Of a stretch of 38,719 bases of DNA, positions 17,690 to 28,092 are shown piece after piece. Within the stretch, counting starts at the first letter, position 1. Each line of letters begins with the position of its first letter. The notes under the pieces were generated by a model that saw only the letters and a list, made by a program, of their open reading frames with translations, was not told the DNA's origin and did not search any database. Source of the DNA: an archaeon (GTDB taxonomy: Archaea > AGJL01 > Methanococci > Methanococcales > Methanocaldococcaceae); contig JAJRSC010000029.1 of the NCBI GenBank assembly GCA_024278985.1, forward strand, positions 1 to 38,719, in the 5' to 3' direction. The position numbers and the translations under genes are program-made.

Positions 17690-17712
17690 ATCTAATTTTT
17701 GGTGAGAGTCAT

Positions 17713-19089
17713 ATGTCTAGGCCAGAGGAGATAATAGAAACCATAAAAATGATAAAGTTAGAAAAATTAGATTTAAGAACTGTAACTTTAGGAATTTCAT
17801 TAATTGACTGTTCTACTGATGATTTAGATAAGCTAAAAGAGAATATATACAACAAGATAGTCAGCTCTGCCGAGAATTTAGTTAATGTTTGTAAAAAAGT
17901 TGAAGAAAAGTATGGAGTTCCTATAGTTAATAAAAGAATTGCTATAACTCCAATATCTTTAATTATTGGAGGAGCAATAAAAGATTTATCTAAAAAAGAG
18001 AAAATTCAGGCATGTGTAGAGATAGGGAAAGTTTTAGATAAAGCAGCTAAAAAGGTTGGTGTTGATTTTTTAGGAGGTTATACTTCTTTAGTTCATAAAG
18101 ATGCAACAGAAACAGATAAGGCTGTTATAGATTCAATTCCTTATATGATGGAAAAAACTGAAAGAGTTTGCTCTTCTGTAAATGTTGCTTCAACAAAAAC
18201 TGGAATTAATATGAATGCTATTAAAAAAATGGGTAAAATAATAAAAGAAACTGCTTATAAAACAGAAAATGCTATTGGTTGTGCTAAGTTAGTAGTTTTT
18301 GCAAATGCTCCTGAAGATAATCCTTTTATGGCTGGAGCTTTTCATGGAGTTGGAGAAGGAGATAAAGCAATAAATATAGGTATCTCAGGACCTGGAGTTG
18401 TCAGAGCAGTAGTTGAAAAATTAAATGATGCAGATTTAGGAACATTGTCAAATGAAATAAAAAAAACAGCTTTTAAAATAACAAGAATTGGAGAATTAAT
18501 AGGTAGAGAAGTATCTAAAGAATTAGGGGTTAAATTTGGGATTGTTGATTTATCTTTAGCACCAACACCTGCAAGAGGGGACAGTGTTGCTAATATCTTA
18601 GAGGCAATGGGTTTAGAAAAATGTGGAACACATGGTTCAACTGCTGCCTTAGCTTTATTAAATGATGCTGTCAAAAAAGGAGGTGCTATGGCTACCTCAT
18701 ATGTTGGAGGTTTAAGTGGAGCATTTATTCCTGTAAGTGAAGATTCTGGAATGGTTGAGGCTGTAAAAGCAGGTGCATTAAGTTTAGAAAAATTGGAGGC
18801 AATGACTTGCGTATGTTCTGTTGGTATTGACATGGTTGCAGTTCCAGGAGATACTCCTGATTATACGATATCTGCTATTATAGCTGATGAGATGGCAATA
18901 GGGGTTATTAACAATAAAACAACTGCTGTAAGAATTATTCCAATTCCTGGGGCTAAAGAAGGAGATGAGATAGATTATGGTGGATTACTAGGAAAAGCTG
19001 TTGTTATGAAAGTAAATAAATATTCTCCTGAAAAGTTTATTAAAAGAGGTGGAAGAATTCCAGCCCCAATTCAAGGGCTAACTAATTAA
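17713..19089 (+). CDS. UPF0210/PFL-family (DUF711) protein
   Basis: A 458-residue protein of the UPF0210 family (DUF711, also called PFL-like), found in many archaea and anaerobic bacteria. Typical blocks are [28 protein letters not shown] at the N-terminus, [23 protein letters not shown] and the C-terminal [20 protein letters not shown]. The structure is glycine-rich and related to glycyl-radical enzyme barrels, but no glycyl-radical loop is evident and the function is not established. GGTGA with a 7-nt gap precedes the ATG. It is followed 13 bp later by the AIR-synthase-related gene. Confidence 0.9.
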   Translation: MSRPEEIIETIKMIKLEKLDLRTVTLGISLIDCSTDDLDKLKENIYNKIVSSAENLVNVCKKVEEKYGVPIVNKRIAITPISLIIGGAIKDLSKKEKIQACVEIGKVLDKAAKKVGVDFLGGYTSLVHKDATETDKAVIDSIPYMMEKTERVCSSVNVASTKTGINMNAIKKMGKIIKETAYKTENAIGCAKLVVFANAPEDNPFMAGAFHGVGEGDKAINIGISGPGVVRAVVEKLNDADLGTLSNEIKKTAFKITRIGELIGREVSKELGVKFGIVDLSLAPTPARGDSVANILEAMGLEKCGTHGSTAALALLNDAVKKGGAMATSYVGGLSGAFIPVSEDSGMVEAVKAGALSLEKLEAMTCVCSVGIDMVAVPGDTPDYTISAIIADEMAIGVINNKTTAVRIIPIPGAKEGDEIDYGGLLGKAVVMKVNKYSPEKFIKRGGRIPAPIQGLTN

Positions 19090-19102
19090 ATTCGTGATAT
19101 TT

Positions 19103-20455
19103 ATGGATTTAGAAGGATACATAAGATTATGTTTAAGAAAAAATATTCCTGAAAAAAAAATTATAGAGGAAGGATTTAAAAGAGTTATTGAAATAAAGGA
19201 AGTAGATGAAAAATTTGCTAAAAAATTTATTCATGCAATTTTAGAGGAAGTTAAAATATCTGAAAAATATAAAGAGATTGAGGATAAAACATTAAAAAAT
19301 CTTTTGGAATATCCAAAATCAGAGGTAAAAATGGGTGAGTTTGGAGTTGGAAGTAGAGGAGAAGGGGATTTTTTTGTACATAGAGAGATAGGTAGGATAA
19401 TAAAATCTACAAATATTAAAGCAGAGGTTTCTGCAGATGAACAAGATGATGCAGGAGTTGTTAAAGTAGATAATGCTAAATATATAGTTTCAGCAATAGA
19501 TGGAACACATTCAAGATTGAGTGAATTTCCTTTTTTAGCAGGGTTTCATGTTAGTAAAGCTGCTTTAAGGGATGTTTTTGTAATGGGTGCTGAAGGTGTA
19601 GCTTTAATTAGTGATATACATTTAGCTGATGATGGAGATATAGGAAAGATTTTTGATTTTACTGCTGGAATATGTGCTGTTTCTGAGATGGTTAATATTC
19701 CACTTATTGGAGGTAGTACTTTAAGAATTGGAGGAGATATGGTAATTGGAGACAGGATGGTTTCAGCAGTTGGGGCAATAGGAGTTATAAGAGATGGAAA
19801 ACCAACAGCAAGAAGAGAGGCAAAAGAAGGAGATATAATATTAATGACAGTAGGCTCTGGTGGAGGAACTATAACAACAACAGCCATATACCATGGATTT
19901 TTTGATGTTATTTATGAAACATTAAATGTAGATTTTATTTTAGATTGTCAAAAATTAATTAGAGAAAATTTAATAGATAAAGTTCATACAATGACAGATA
20001 TAACTAATGGAGGATTAAGAGGAGATGCTTATGAAATATCTAAAACAGCAGGAGTTTCTTTAGTTTTTTATAAAGATAAAGTTTATAAAACTATAAATAA
20101 AAAAGTTCTAAAAATGTTAGAAACATTAAATATAGACCCTCTTGGGATTTCAACAGGCTCATTAATGATTATATGTAATGAAGATGTTGCAGAAGAGATT
20201 AAAAAGGTTATTGATGTTATTGAAGTTGGATATGTTGAAAAAGGAAATGAAAGCTATCTAATAGATAATAATAAAAAAATTCCTTTAAAACCAATGTTTA
20301 GGGAGTCTGCATATACTCCAGTTAAAAAAGTTGTTGATGAACTAAAACCTAAAAATATTGATGAGATGAAAGAAAAAATAAAAAAAGCATGTGATAAAGC
20401 TATTGAAAAAAAGGATTTTGTTGTTAAATTATTAAAAAATAAGATTAAAAATTAA
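19103..20455 (+). CDS. AIR synthase-related protein (PurM/ThiL/HypE superfamily)
   Basis: A 450-residue protein of the PurM-like ATP-binding superfamily. An N-terminal helical region of about 90 residues precedes the PurM-like N domain, with VSADEQDDAGVVKVDN, IDGTHSRLSEFPFLAG and the metal/ATP segment SDIHLADDGD. The C domain has GDIILMTVGSGGGTITT and TDITNGGLRGDAYEI. The substrate is unknown: members of this superfamily phosphorylate or activate amides, thiamine phosphate or selenide. I favour ATG 19103 because GTGAT stands 4 nt before it; GTG 19094 is an alternative. Its stop codon overlaps that of convergent aroA. Confidence 0.8.
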   Translation: MDLEGYIRLCLRKNIPEKKIIEEGFKRVIEIKEVDEKFAKKFIHAILEEVKISEKYKEIEDKTLKNLLEYPKSEVKMGEFGVGSRGEGDFFVHREIGRIIKSTNIKAEVSADEQDDAGVVKVDNAKYIVSAIDGTHSRLSEFPFLAGFHVSKAALRDVFVMGAEGVALISDIHLADDGDIGKIFDFTAGICAVSEMVNIPLIGGSTLRIGGDMVIGDRMVSAVGAIGVIRDGKPTARREAKEGDIILMTVGSGGGTITTTAIYHGFFDVIYETLNVDFILDCQKLIRENLIDKVHTMTDITNGGLRGDAYEISKTAGVSLVFYKDKVYKTINKKVLKMLETLNIDPLGISTGSLMIICNEDVAEEIKKVIDVIEVGYVEKGNESYLIDNNKKIPLKPMFRESAYTPVKKVVDELKPKNIDEMKEKIKKACDKAIEKKDFVVKLLKNKIKN

Positions 20456-21735
20456 TTAACTGTTATATTTGCCCCTAAACTTTTCATTACTTCTACAAAA
20501 TTAGGAAAAGATATTTTAACAGAACTTTCATCATCTATAACTGTCTCACCTTCTGCTTTTAATCCTGCAACTGTAAAGGCCATAACTAACCTATGGTCAT
20601 GGTAGGTATTTAATTTAGCTCCTTTTAATTTTTTAACACCTCTAATAATTAATCCATCTTTTTTTTCTTCTATATCTGCACCCATTTTTTTTAGTTCTGT
20701 ATAACAGGCTTTTAATCTATCACTTTCTTTATATCTAACATGCTCAGCATTATATATTCTAGTTGTTCCTTCAGCAAAACAGCCTAATACTGCTAAAGTT
20801 GGAACTAAATCAGGAATATCCTTAGCATCAATATCAATTCCATTTAAGTTATATTCTCCTTCCACTATTATTCTATCTTTTTTAACTTTAATATCAGCCC
20901 CCATTTCTTTAACTAAATCTATAAATCTTTTATCTCCCTGCTTAGAATCAGCATATAAATTTAATATTTCTATTTTTGAGTTAATTAAAATCCCCGCCGC
21001 TATAATATAAGAAGCAGAAGAATAATCTCCTTCAACTGTATAATTTATTGGTCTGTATTTTTGATTTCCATATACAATAAAAGAATTATCTTCATATTCT
21101 ATATTAATATCAAATTTTTTAAGAATATCAAGTGTTATATCTACATAAGGCTTTGATTTTAATGGTGTCGTTAATTTTAAAGTTGTATCTTCATCATTAA
21201 ATGGTAGAAGCATTAATAAAGAGGTTATAAATTGAGAGCTTACATCTCCTCTTATTTTTACTAAATTTCCCCTCAACTTTCCACTTTCTACAATAATTGG
21301 AGCAGTACCATCAAGTTTTGAGGAAAATGCATTTATATTTAACTGTTTTAATGCATCTAACAATGGTTGCATAGGTCTTTTTCTTATAGAACTATCTCCT
21401 GTTAGAATAGAGAAACCTTTAGGTATTTGGGAAGAAATGGAAGTTAAAATTCTTAAAGTTGTTCCACTATTCCCAACATTTATTATATTTTCAGGAGTTT
21501 TTAAATCTCCTCCAAAAACTTCCCATAAATCATTTTTTAGAGATAAATTAATTTTAGCTCCTAACATTCTACATCCATAGACAGATGATAAACAATCCTT
21601 TCCCCAAAGTGGAGAATATATTATTGATTTTCCCTCTGCCAAACTTGCCCCAATAACTGCTCTATGTGTGTATGATTTAGATGGGGGTGATTTAACTCTA
21701 CCCTCTAAGTGTTCAGTTTTTTTAACTATAAGCAT
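20452..21735 (-). CDS. aroA: 3-phosphoshikimate 1-carboxyvinyltransferase (EPSP synthase)
   Basis: EPSP synthase joins shikimate-3-phosphate and phosphoenolpyruvate in the shikimate pathway to aromatic amino acids. The N-terminal SPPSKSYTHRA, the GNSGTTLRI motif, RGDVSSQFITSLLM, RYKESDRL and the C-terminal DHRLVMAF are all present in order. At 427 residues it is full length. The start ATG overlaps the end of tmk by 10 bp and has GGTGA inside tmk as its SD, so the two are translated from one transcript. No other aro genes are near. Confidence 0.97.
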   Translation of the reverse strand: MLIVKKTEHLEGRVKSPPSKSYTHRAVIGASLAEGKSIIYSPLWGKDCLSSVYGCRMLGAKINLSLKNDLWEVFGGDLKTPENIINVGNSGTTLRILTSISSQIPKGFSILTGDSSIRKRPMQPLLDALKQLNINAFSSKLDGTAPIIVESGKLRGNLVKIRGDVSSQFITSLLMLLPFNDEDTTLKLTTPLKSKPYVDITLDILKKFDINIEYEDNSFIVYGNQKYRPINYTVEGDYSSASYIIAAGILINSKIEILNLYADSKQGDKRFIDLVKEMGADIKVKKDRIIVEGEYNLNGIDIDAKDIPDLVPTLAVLGCFAEGTTRIYNAEHVRYKESDRLKACYTELKKMGADIEEKKDGLIIRGVKKLKGAKLNTYHDHRLVMAFTVAGLKAEGETVIDDESSVKISFPNFVEVMKSLGANITVN

Positions 21736-22271
21736 GCCTTCACCTTTTTTAAAATTTCTTTATGTGTTTCATAAACATCCTTATCTGTTGTATCAATTAC
21801 AATAAAATTATATCTTTTAGATAGTTCTAAATATTTTTTCTGGATTTTTTCTAAAAAATCTCTTTTTTCAAAGATATCACTACTTTTTAATCTTTTTAAT
21901 GCAATATCAATATCTACAACTAACAAAATAGTTATATCTGGCATTATTATGCCTTTATTTATATTTAATATATATTCCTCATCAACATCTAAACCTTGAT
22001 ATGCTAAAGATGAAAAGATATATCTATCACAAACTACTCCTCTTTTAAGATTTTTTCTAATTATCTTGTTATGTTCAAATCTATCTGCTGCAAAAAGTAA
22101 AGTTAATGTTTTACTGTCTACTTTATACTTTCCTTTTAAAATTTGTCTTATAAGGTTTCCAACAATACCATCAGTTGGTTCATAAGTCCAAAAATAGTTT
22201 AACTTTTTAGCTAATAACTTTGACTGAGTAGTTTTTCCTGACCCATCTATTCCCTCAAAGGCTATAAACAT
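21726..22271 (-). CDS. tmk: Thymidylate kinase
   Basis: dTMP kinase, 181 residues, phosphorylating dTMP to dTDP. The P-loop is FEGIDGSGKTTQSK near residues 4-17, the DRY/F-type motif is in VVCDRYIFSSLAYQGLD, and the family motif EPTDG follows the P-loop. The ATG directly abuts the stop codon of the upstream CofE-like gene, with GGAG before it, and the gene overlaps aroA at its end, forming a compact minus-strand unit of three genes. Confidence 0.95.
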   Translation of the reverse strand: MFIAFEGIDGSGKTTQSKLLAKKLNYFWTYEPTDGIVGNLIRQILKGKYKVDSKTLTLLFAADRFEHNKIIRKNLKRGVVCDRYIFSSLAYQGLDVDEEYILNINKGIIMPDITILLVVDIDIALKRLKSSDIFEKRDFLEKIQKKYLELSKRYNFIVIDTTDKDVYETHKEILKKVKACL

Positions 22272-23126
22272 TTAATTCTCCTTTTTAAATTTTTCTTTAA
22301 CTTTAACAACCACTACAGGAGTGTGCTCCAACTTTTCCAATATTTCCTCAGTTATTATATATGTGTTAAATTTTTCATAAACTTCATTCATATTTTTTAT
22401 AGTTTTATGAACTCTATCACTAATAAATGCTATTCTTATTAATTTTTTTATATCTTTTTCATCTCCAGCCAATGCTAATGGAGTGCATCCAATAAATCCA
22501 CCTAATTTTAATTTTTCAGCAATTTTTCCCAATATAAAACCAAAAACTCCCAAGCAATGTATTCCCTCAATAGCATAAGGAAGAGCTGTAACATAAAAAT
22601 TTAAAACTTTGTATGTTGCATCAGTATCAGCAACCATAACATTAACATCCACATTAAAAACTTTTCTTATCTCATCTCTTAAATTTTTAGCCCATATATA
22701 TGGATTCTTTGGTAAGAGGGATGCATAAGTTCCTGGAACATTTGTTAAATCAACCCCTCCCTCAGCATAAGGCTTTAAGGCATATATAAATCCTACCTCT
22801 CTAATAACAACCTCCTTATGTTTTAGAGTTTCTCTTTTAGGAAGATTTTTTAAATTTTTTAATTTTTCTTCTTTAACACCTATTAATTTCCCAAAATAAG
22901 GCCAAAAATATTTTGATAAATAATAAGATACATATGCTAAAATTGAGGGATTATATTTTTCTTCATCTACCAATCTACCCTCAACTGTAGAAATCATTTT
23001 TTCACTTAAAACTATAAAATCCCCATCTTCAAGCTTAATATTACTTTTTTTTATAGCTTCAATAATTATAGGTATTGGATTTTCCCCTTTCTTTATATAT
23101 TTTGTTCTTATAGGATATGCTCTCAT
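22272..23126 (-). CDS. CofE-like (F420-0:L-glutamate ligase family) protein
   Basis: A 284-residue protein of the coenzyme F420 gamma-glutamyl ligase fold family. The N-terminus has IPIIIEAIKKSNIKLEDGDFIVLSEKM, as in CofE, followed by VGFIYALKPYAEGGVDLTNVPGTY and VNVMVADTDATYKVLNFY. It is longer than classical CofE (about 250 residues) and diverged in places, so it is better called a paralogue whose substrate is unknown. I chose the Met of MRAYPIRTKYI because AGGGA precedes it at a normal distance; a Met six codons upstream is less well placed. Confidence 0.78.
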   Translation of the reverse strand: MRAYPIRTKYIKKGENPIPIIIEAIKKSNIKLEDGDFIVLSEKMISTVEGRLVDEEKYNPSILAYVSYYLSKYFWPYFGKLIGVKEEKLKNLKNLPKRETLKHKEVVIREVGFIYALKPYAEGGVDLTNVPGTYASLLPKNPYIWAKNLRDEIRKVFNVDVNVMVADTDATYKVLNFYVTALPYAIEGIHCLGVFGFILGKIAEKLKLGGFIGCTPLALAGDEKDIKKLIRIAFISDRVHKTIKNMNEVYEKFNTYIITEEILEKLEHTPVVVVKVKEKFKKEN

Positions 23127-23197
23127 AATTTCCCTAAACATTAGAAAGATATATAATATTTAAGGTTATTATTATAATTGTAATTAAAAATTTTTGA

Positions 23198-24064
<867 letters not shown>

Positions 24065-24085
24065 AATTATTTTTAGGAATAAAAT

Positions 24086-24874
24086 ATGATAATAACTATT
24101 GCTTCAGGAAAGGGTGGTGTTGGAAAAACCACGACAACAGCATCCTTAGCTGTGGCATTGGCAAAATTAAATAAAAAGGTTTTAGTCATAGATGGAGACA
24201 TATCTATGGCTAATTTAGGAATTTTATTTAATATGGATAAAAAAAAGCCATCCTTACATGAAGTATTATCTGGAGAATGTAATAATGTTTTTGATGCAAT
24301 TTATAAACATAAAACAGGAGTTTATGTTTTACCAACAAGTTTATCTTTGGATGGTTATAAAAAGTCAGATATTGATTTATTTCCTGATATTATAAATGAA
24401 GTTGCTGATAATTTTGATTATGTTATTATAGATGCTCCAGCAGGGTTAAATAGAGAGATGGCTACACACTTAGCTGTGGCTGATAAACTTCTCTTAGTAG
24501 TTACTCCTGAAATGTTTTCAATTGTTGATGCTGTAAGATTAAAAGAATCTGCAGAAATGGCAGGAACCCCTTTATTAGGAGTTGTTTTAAATAGAGTTGG
24601 AAGAGATTTTGGAGAATTAAGGAAGGATGAAATTGAATTTTTAATTAAGGGTAAGGTATTGGTTGAAATTCCTGAAGATGAAAATATTAGACATGCAGCT
24701 TTAAAAAAGATGACTGTTTTAGAATATAAAAATAATTCTCCTGCTTCAATAGCATATTTAAAATTGGCATCAATAATATCAGGAGTTCCTATAGATATTC
24801 CTGTTAAAAATATTAATATTGAAAAAAAAGAGAGTTTTTTAGATAAAATAAAAAAATTATTAAGATTTAGATGA
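24086..24874 (+). CDS. minD: MinD-type ParA family ATPase
   Basis: A deviant-Walker P-loop ATPase of the MinD/ParA group. KGGVGKTTTTASLAVALA at residues 9-26 is the deviant Walker A, VLVIDGDISMANLG is switch I region, and DYVIIDAPAGL is Walker B. The C-terminus ends in a basic amphipathic helix (ESFLDKIKKLLRFR), resembling MinD membrane-targeting tails. No minE or minC is present; archaeal MinD homologues position membrane structures such as archaella or chemosensory arrays, so the cargo is unknown here. It follows prs by 21 bp, and its end overlaps the convergent lipoprotein gene by 15 bp. Confidence 0.92.
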   Translation: MIITIASGKGGVGKTTTTASLAVALAKLNKKVLVIDGDISMANLGILFNMDKKKPSLHEVLSGECNNVFDAIYKHKTGVYVLPTSLSLDGYKKSDIDLFPDIINEVADNFDYVIIDAPAGLNREMATHLAVADKLLLVVTPEMFSIVDAVRLKESAEMAGTPLLGVVLNRVGRDFGELRKDEIEFLIKGKVLVEIPEDENIRHAALKKMTVLEYKNNSPASIAYLKLASIISGVPIDIPVKNINIEKKESFLDKIKKLLRFR

Positions 24875-25648
24875 TATTGGGATATTTGTAATTATTACCA
24901 TTGTGTCATTATATAATTCTATTTTGGTATAATTTGCAACAGTTGAATTTTTTAGTTTTAATAAAGTATAGTTATAAGCATATCTCGCTATACTTTTGTT
25001 ATTGAATATTATAATGCTTTTACTATAAAGATTTTTAGATATATTAACACCATTAAGAAATGCTAAAACTTTTATAGTTTTATTACTTATGTTAAGTTCT
25101 CTTTCATCAACATATCCATTAAACATTTGATACCAATTATCTGAATATTTTAATAATTTTTTTCTTAGTGAATCTAACTTAGTGTTATTAAAGGAATCTA
25201 TTGCTTTTTTAATTCCTTCCAAGTTATTTGATATGATAAGATATCCATTATATACTGTTAAATATGTCCCATTGTTGGAATATATATCTACACCTTTGTA
25301 GTTATCTACTTTAGGCATATTAAAAATGATATCTTTATTAACTGAATATATTATAACATAGATTTTGTTATCTTTAAAAGATATTACATAATCTATATTA
25401 CTCTGATTAATTCCCATTTTATATACAGGGGATAAAATACTATTTAAAATCATTGGATTTTTAATACTATTTATTTGAGTATATCCAAACTCTTTAAAAT
25501 TTTCTGACATTTTTAAAACTTTTTCAACATTTACATTATTTTGATAATGTAAAACAACTTTATTGTTTTCTTTATTATATTCTTGATTGTTTATACAACC
25601 AGAAACCATTATTAAAATCCCAACTAAAAAAATTAACAACTTTCTCAT
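24860..25648 (-). CDS. Putative secreted lipoprotein
   Basis: A 262-residue protein of unknown function with a clear lipoprotein signal: MRKLLIFLVGILIMVSGC, where the Cys at residue 18 would be lipidated. The mature part is rich in Asn and contains many N-x-S/T sequons (for example NNT, NIS, NLT-like NNK/NGT and NDT), as expected for glycosylated surface proteins. No conserved enzyme motif is visible. It lies on the same strand 68 bp downstream of the S-layer gene, suggesting a cell-surface role. GGTGA with a 6-nt gap precedes the ATG. Confidence 0.78.
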   Translation of the reverse strand: MRKLLIFLVGILIMVSGCINNQEYNKENNKVVLHYQNNVNVEKVLKMSENFKEFGYTQINSIKNPMILNSILSPVYKMGINQSNIDYVISFKDNKIYVIIYSVNKDIIFNMPKVDNYKGVDIYSNNGTYLTVYNGYLIISNNLEGIKKAIDSFNNTKLDSLRKKLLKYSDNWYQMFNGYVDERELNISNKTIKVLAFLNGVNISKNLYSKSIIIFNNKSIARYAYNYTLLKLKNSTVANYTKIELYNDTMVIITNIPISSKS

Positions 25649-25662
25649 ACAATTTCACCAAT

Positions 25663-25682
25663 ATATTTAAATGTTTAAATAT
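25663..25682. repeat. 20-bp AT palindrome upstream of the lipoprotein gene
   Basis: ATATTTAAA, a TG spacer, then TTTAAATAT form perfect 9-bp arms, 15-34 bp before the lipoprotein ATG. It could be an operator or an accidental product of A/T composition; it overlaps where a TATA box or start region might be. Confidence 0.35.
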
Positions 25683-25716
25683 AGTTAAAATAAAAAAATA
25701 AAAAAGTTAAAAGGAA

Positions 25717-27393
25717 TTATAAGTTTTTAATTAACGCTAAAGCGGCTTCTCTTGTTTTTTCTCTATCTCCACCAGCTACAACTATAACATCGTGTCCATT
25801 AGCAACTCCTTTTATTAATGCGATTGTTGCAGGACTTGTATTGTTTAATTGTAATTTACCCATATCAACTAACTCTTTTGTTAATTTATTCGCTACTGGA
25901 CCTCCTACTAAGACTAAGTTTTTATCTGCTTTATCTAAACTACCTATTTCGGTATCTAACTTAGCGATTGGTGCTGTTAATGTGACTGGGGTAATAGATT
26001 CGGCACAGATTTTATTTAAGGTTATATCTGCGTTTAATACTGAAACTGTTTGACCAACATCTACTTTTGCATCTTTTGTTACATCAGAATATACATAGAC
26101 TTTATAAGTATCTGTACCAATTTTATCATCTACTTTAAATTTAAAGTAATCATCTACTGCTGAGAATGTATCTCCTTTACTACCAAGTTTATTGTCATCA
26201 TTTGTTGGATCAGTATCGTCTACTAATGCAATACCACAAATTATTCCATCACCAGTTTTATATACTTTATATCCATCATAAGTAGTACTTTGAATATCAG
26301 TATCTTTTGAAATTTTTATTTCATCTGGACTACTTTGAACTACTGCATATATTTTATAATCTCCTTCATACTTGTCTCCTAAATGTAATGTTTTTATATT
26401 GTTTACTAAATATACATCAGCATATCCTGTAGTCTGTGCTACATTTTTATATGCATTTACTACAACTACACCAACTGAGTTTCCAACAACTACTAACGGA
26501 TCTGTATTACTTACAGTATCAAATTTTTCAGCAATAACTTTACCATCTTTTAAGATTTGAACATCTACTTTTGCTGTACCGCCAGATGTAGGTTCTAATA
26601 CGGCTTTTATTTTAGCTTCATATCCATTTCCTAAATCGTATGATTCTCCTTCACTTAAGACTCCATTATATACTAATTTACCTAATAATATATCATCATT
26701 ATCAGTATCCAATTTAACAATTATATATGGCTGACCTAAGAAAGGTATTTCTAATCCTGGAATTAATGCTGTATCAGATGTATCTAAAGCTCCATCTTTG
26801 GTTATTACTGATGCATATCCTACTAAATCAACTCCAAGTTCATAACTTTCATTTTTTAATACATAAAATCCTAACTCAATTCCATCGTCATCATTTTCGT
26901 ATGTTGTACTTTTTAAGTCTACATCATCAATTTTAACTAATGTTGATAATGTTCTAGTTACCCCATAAGTATTAGTAGTATTATATGTAGTACTACCATA
27001 TACAATTGTAGAAATTGGGTAATCTCCATCGTCTGGAGATACTGCATAATAGAATGTATTATTTGCTGATGTATTAAATTCTACTTTACTAGCATCTGCT
27101 GAGACATGAACTTTTAAATCTGCACTTCCTGTAGTAAGCTCACTTTCTTTATAACATAAGGATCCTATTTTTGCAGCGATGTCAGCAGCTGAAACGACAT
27201 CCATAGTTGAAGGGACGTTAGCACCAACAACAACGTAACAGTTTGGTTGTCCATCTTTAACTAATTCATCTTTTAATTCTTTGTAGTCTGTGAAACCGAT
27301 TTTTTCAACTGCTGAAACTCCTGATGCTAAAGCTGTTGCTACCATTGCTCCTCCTATCATTAAACTTCCGATTTTCTTTAAACTCATTGCCAT
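25717..27393 (-). CDS. slaA: S-layer structural protein
   Basis: The major cell-surface layer protein, 558 residues, the same length and type as the Methanocaldococcus S-layer protein. The N-terminus MAMSLKKIGSLMIGGAMVAT is followed by a signal peptide that ends near residue 28 (ASGVSA-VE). The mature part is acidic, rich in Thr, Val and Asp, and dominated by beta strands. The C-terminal anchor-like domain contains LVLVGGPVANKL, VIVVAGGDREKTREAALAL, conserved in methanococcal S-layers. GGTGA lies 6 nt before the ATG. It has its own TATA box. Composition is closer to highly expressed genes than to the flanking ones. Confidence 0.92.
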   Translation of the reverse strand: MAMSLKKIGSLMIGGAMVATALASGVSAVEKIGFTDYKELKDELVKDGQPNCYVVVGANVPSTMDVVSAADIAAKIGSLCYKESELTTGSADLKVHVSADASKVEFNTSANNTFYYAVSPDDGDYPISTIVYGSTTYNTTNTYGVTRTLSTLVKIDDVDLKSTTYENDDDGIELGFYVLKNESYELGVDLVGYASVITKDGALDTSDTALIPGLEIPFLGQPYIIVKLDTDNDDILLGKLVYNGVLSEGESYDLGNGYEAKIKAVLEPTSGGTAKVDVQILKDGKVIAEKFDTVSNTDPLVVVGNSVGVVVVNAYKNVAQTTGYADVYLVNNIKTLHLGDKYEGDYKIYAVVQSSPDEIKISKDTDIQSTTYDGYKVYKTGDGIICGIALVDDTDPTNDDNKLGSKGDTFSAVDDYFKFKVDDKIGTDTYKVYVYSDVTKDAKVDVGQTVSVLNADITLNKICAESITPVTLTAPIAKLDTEIGSLDKADKNLVLVGGPVANKLTKELVDMGKLQLNNTSPATIALIKGVANGHDVIVVAGGDREKTREAALALIKNL

Positions 27394-27450
27394 ATCTTTT
27401 CACCTAATTTTTTTATTTCTTATTTGACACTAATATTATACCCAAAAACC

Positions 27451-27460
27451 CATATATATA
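27451..27460 (-). promoter_or_regulatory. TATA promoter of the S-layer gene
   Basis: On the minus strand, CGTAAG followed by GTATATATATG reads as BRE plus TATA, about 60 bp before the S-layer ATG, predicting a leader of roughly 35 nt. A purine-rich SD follows. In the 313-bp gap 27394-27706, I see no gene, only this promoter, the divergent yhbY promoter and AT-rich sequence. Confidence 0.6.
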
Positions 27461-27607
27461 CCTTACGATAAGAAAAAGTTTTAACAATATTCTCAGAGCA
27501 AAGTAAAAATTTTTATCTAATAAAAATAAGAATTGAGCATAATTTAAACTTTATTTTAGAAATAAAAAAGTTACAAAAATTTAAAACTTTTAAAAAGACA
27601 TTTTACA

Positions 27608-27619
27608 GTATATAAATAA
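27608..27619 (+). promoter_or_regulatory. TATA-like promoter upstream of yhbY-sppA
   Basis: GTATATAAATAA stands about 90 bp before the yhbY ATG and fits an archaeal TATA box. A second candidate, TATAATATAAAA, lies at about 27638-27649. The SD GAGGTGAT is at 27693-27700. Confidence 0.45.
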
Positions 27620-27706
27620 ATTACTATATTTAAGTTTATAATATAAAAATTGACAATAAAATTAAAATAAAATATAAAAGAAATTTAGAAGTGAGGTGAT
27701 AATATT

Positions 27707-28081
27707 ATGAGATTAACTGGAAAAATGAAAAAAATTTTAAGAGCTAAAGCTCATCATTTGGAGCCAGTTGTTTGGGTTGGAAAAGAAGGAAGTGATAAAG
27801 TAGTTAAAGAAGTGGATAGGCAATTAAAAGCAAGAGGATTAATAAAAGTTAAATTAAGAAAAACAGCATTAATGTATGAAGATAAAAATAAAATTGCTGA
27901 AAAGTTAGCAAAAGAAACAGATTCTGAAGTTGTTAGTGTTATAGGTCATGTTATTACACTATTTAGACCAAGAGAAGGATGGAAAAGATATTTATCAAAA
28001 AAACCAAAAAAAGTTAAAAAAGATGAAAAAATTGTTAAATTATTTGAAAGATTTAAAAAAGAAATTGAGAAGAAAAAATAA
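27707..28081 (+). CDS. YhbY/CRM-domain RNA-binding protein
   Basis: A 124-residue protein with a single CRM (YhbY) domain, associated with the large ribosomal subunit or its precursors. The opening RLTGKMKKILRAKAHHLEPVVWVGKEG and the following VVKEVDRQLKARGLIKVKL are typical, including the GxxG-like VGKEGS loop. The C-terminal 35 residues are lysine-rich (KKPKKVKKDEK), probably adding RNA affinity. A strong SD, GAGGTGAT, precedes the start. It is followed 11 bp later by sppA, a pairing seen in Methanocaldococcus. Confidence 0.92.
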   Translation: MRLTGKMKKILRAKAHHLEPVVWVGKEGSDKVVKEVDRQLKARGLIKVKLRKTALMYEDKNKIAEKLAKETDSEVVSVIGHVITLFRPREGWKRYLSKKPKKVKKDEKIVKLFERFKKEIEKKK

Positions 28082-28092
28082 TGTGATATACT

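Noticed and set aside
26727-26936. Small plus-strand open frames inside the S-layer gene
   Set aside because: Composition follows the antisense of slaA, there is no SD and no protein family resemblance.
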